NCBI GenBank assembly: GCA_963758205.1
Contig: CAVWUM010000002.1
Coordinates: forward strand, 1,674,001-1,738,000
Length of the DNA stretch: 64,000 bases
Source: Owenweeksia sp963758205
GTDB taxonomy: Bacteria; Bacteroidota; Bacteroidia; Flavobacteriales; Schleiferiaceae
Direction: 5' to 3'
Part shown: piece by piece, positions 63,955 through 64,000 of the stretch
Numbering within the stretch: the stretch's first letter is position 1
How the letters are laid out: every line of letters starts with the position of its first letter
Program-made: the position numbers and the translations under genes
Notes under the pieces: model-generated
The model's input: only the letters and a program-made list of their open reading frames with translations
What the model was told of the DNA's origin: nothing
Database searches by the model: none

Positions 63955-64000
63955 TCATTCCAAAAAACGCAGGTTTATTGCCTTATAGTCTTTGGAATTA
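63955..64000 (-). CDS. possible C-terminal end of a gene continuing past the window
   Basis: On the minus strand the right edge reads NSKDYKAINLRFLE-stop with no earlier stop in view, 112 bp before the MltD gene. The composition looks protein-like, but 14 residues are too few to name a family. It could also be chance. Confidence 0.25.
   Translation of the reverse strand, partial: NSKDYKAINLRFLE

Overview
The window looks like chromosomal DNA of a Bacteroidota bacterium, probably order Flavobacteriales. The evidence is a set of type IX secretion (T9SS) and gliding genes (gldH, a PorZ-like propeller, several proteins with C-terminal sorting domains), Bacteroidota-only families (DUF4837, lamin-tail surface proteins, FG-GAP/VCBS repeat proteins), and promoters of the TTTG-N19-TAnnTTTG type instead of the E. 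coli consensus. I saw no tRNA, rRNA, CRISPR array, prophage or intact insertion sequence.

Layout. 1-2.0 kb: end of a ligase-associated exonuclease coupled to an ATP-dependent DNA ligase. 2.2-3.8 kb: a translationally coupled Fic-GNAT pair behind two identical palindromes. 4.0-9.1 kb: an accessory stretch with two lipoproteins, a secreted NTF2-like protein, a frameshifted orphan OLD-family ATPase/nuclease, hairpin repeats and a decayed copy of a permease 3' end. 9.1-15.4 kb: a manganese-type ABC importer (HHED-type binding protein, ATPase, a permease fused to a DtxR-like domain, a second permease), its MntR repressor, and a divergent outer-membrane barrel gene whose -7 promoter element lies inside an MntR-type operator. 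15.4-25.8 kb: lpxH, a Mn-type superoxide dismutase, an AddA-like helicase-nuclease, a universal stress protein, a TIGR03032 protein with an FG-GAP T9SS cargo, a cation diffusion facilitator, and kbl. 25.9-35.0 kb: a polyamine block (arginine decarboxylase, deoxyhypusine-synthase-family protein, agmatinase) interspersed with msrA, asd and a large surface protein. 35.0-40.3 kb: a DnaQ-like exonuclease overlapping a double ABC ATPase, and a secreted esterase. 40.4-53.2 kb: six polytopic GT-C-like membrane proteins with an MBOAT/AlgJ-like acyltransferase pair; two of the GT-C genes sit between the two subunits of a 3-oxoacid CoA-transferase. 53.2-64 kb: scoA, a class A PBP, gldH, ricT, porZ-like, recO, a DUF4837 lipoprotein and an MltD-like transglycosylase.

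Three stories connect the genes. First, manganese: Mn-type binding protein ligands, MntR with its operator, and a Mn-type SOD lie within 8 kb. Second, envelope building and T9SS export: PBP1A, MltD, LpxH, GldH, PorZ-like protein and at least three cargo proteins. Third, polyamine synthesis from arginine.

A caution on base quality: four genes (the OLD gene, arginine decarboxylase, msrA, agmatinase) are each broken by one apparent extra base, while the protein downstream of the break is intact. Sequencing or assembly error is as likely as real inactivation.
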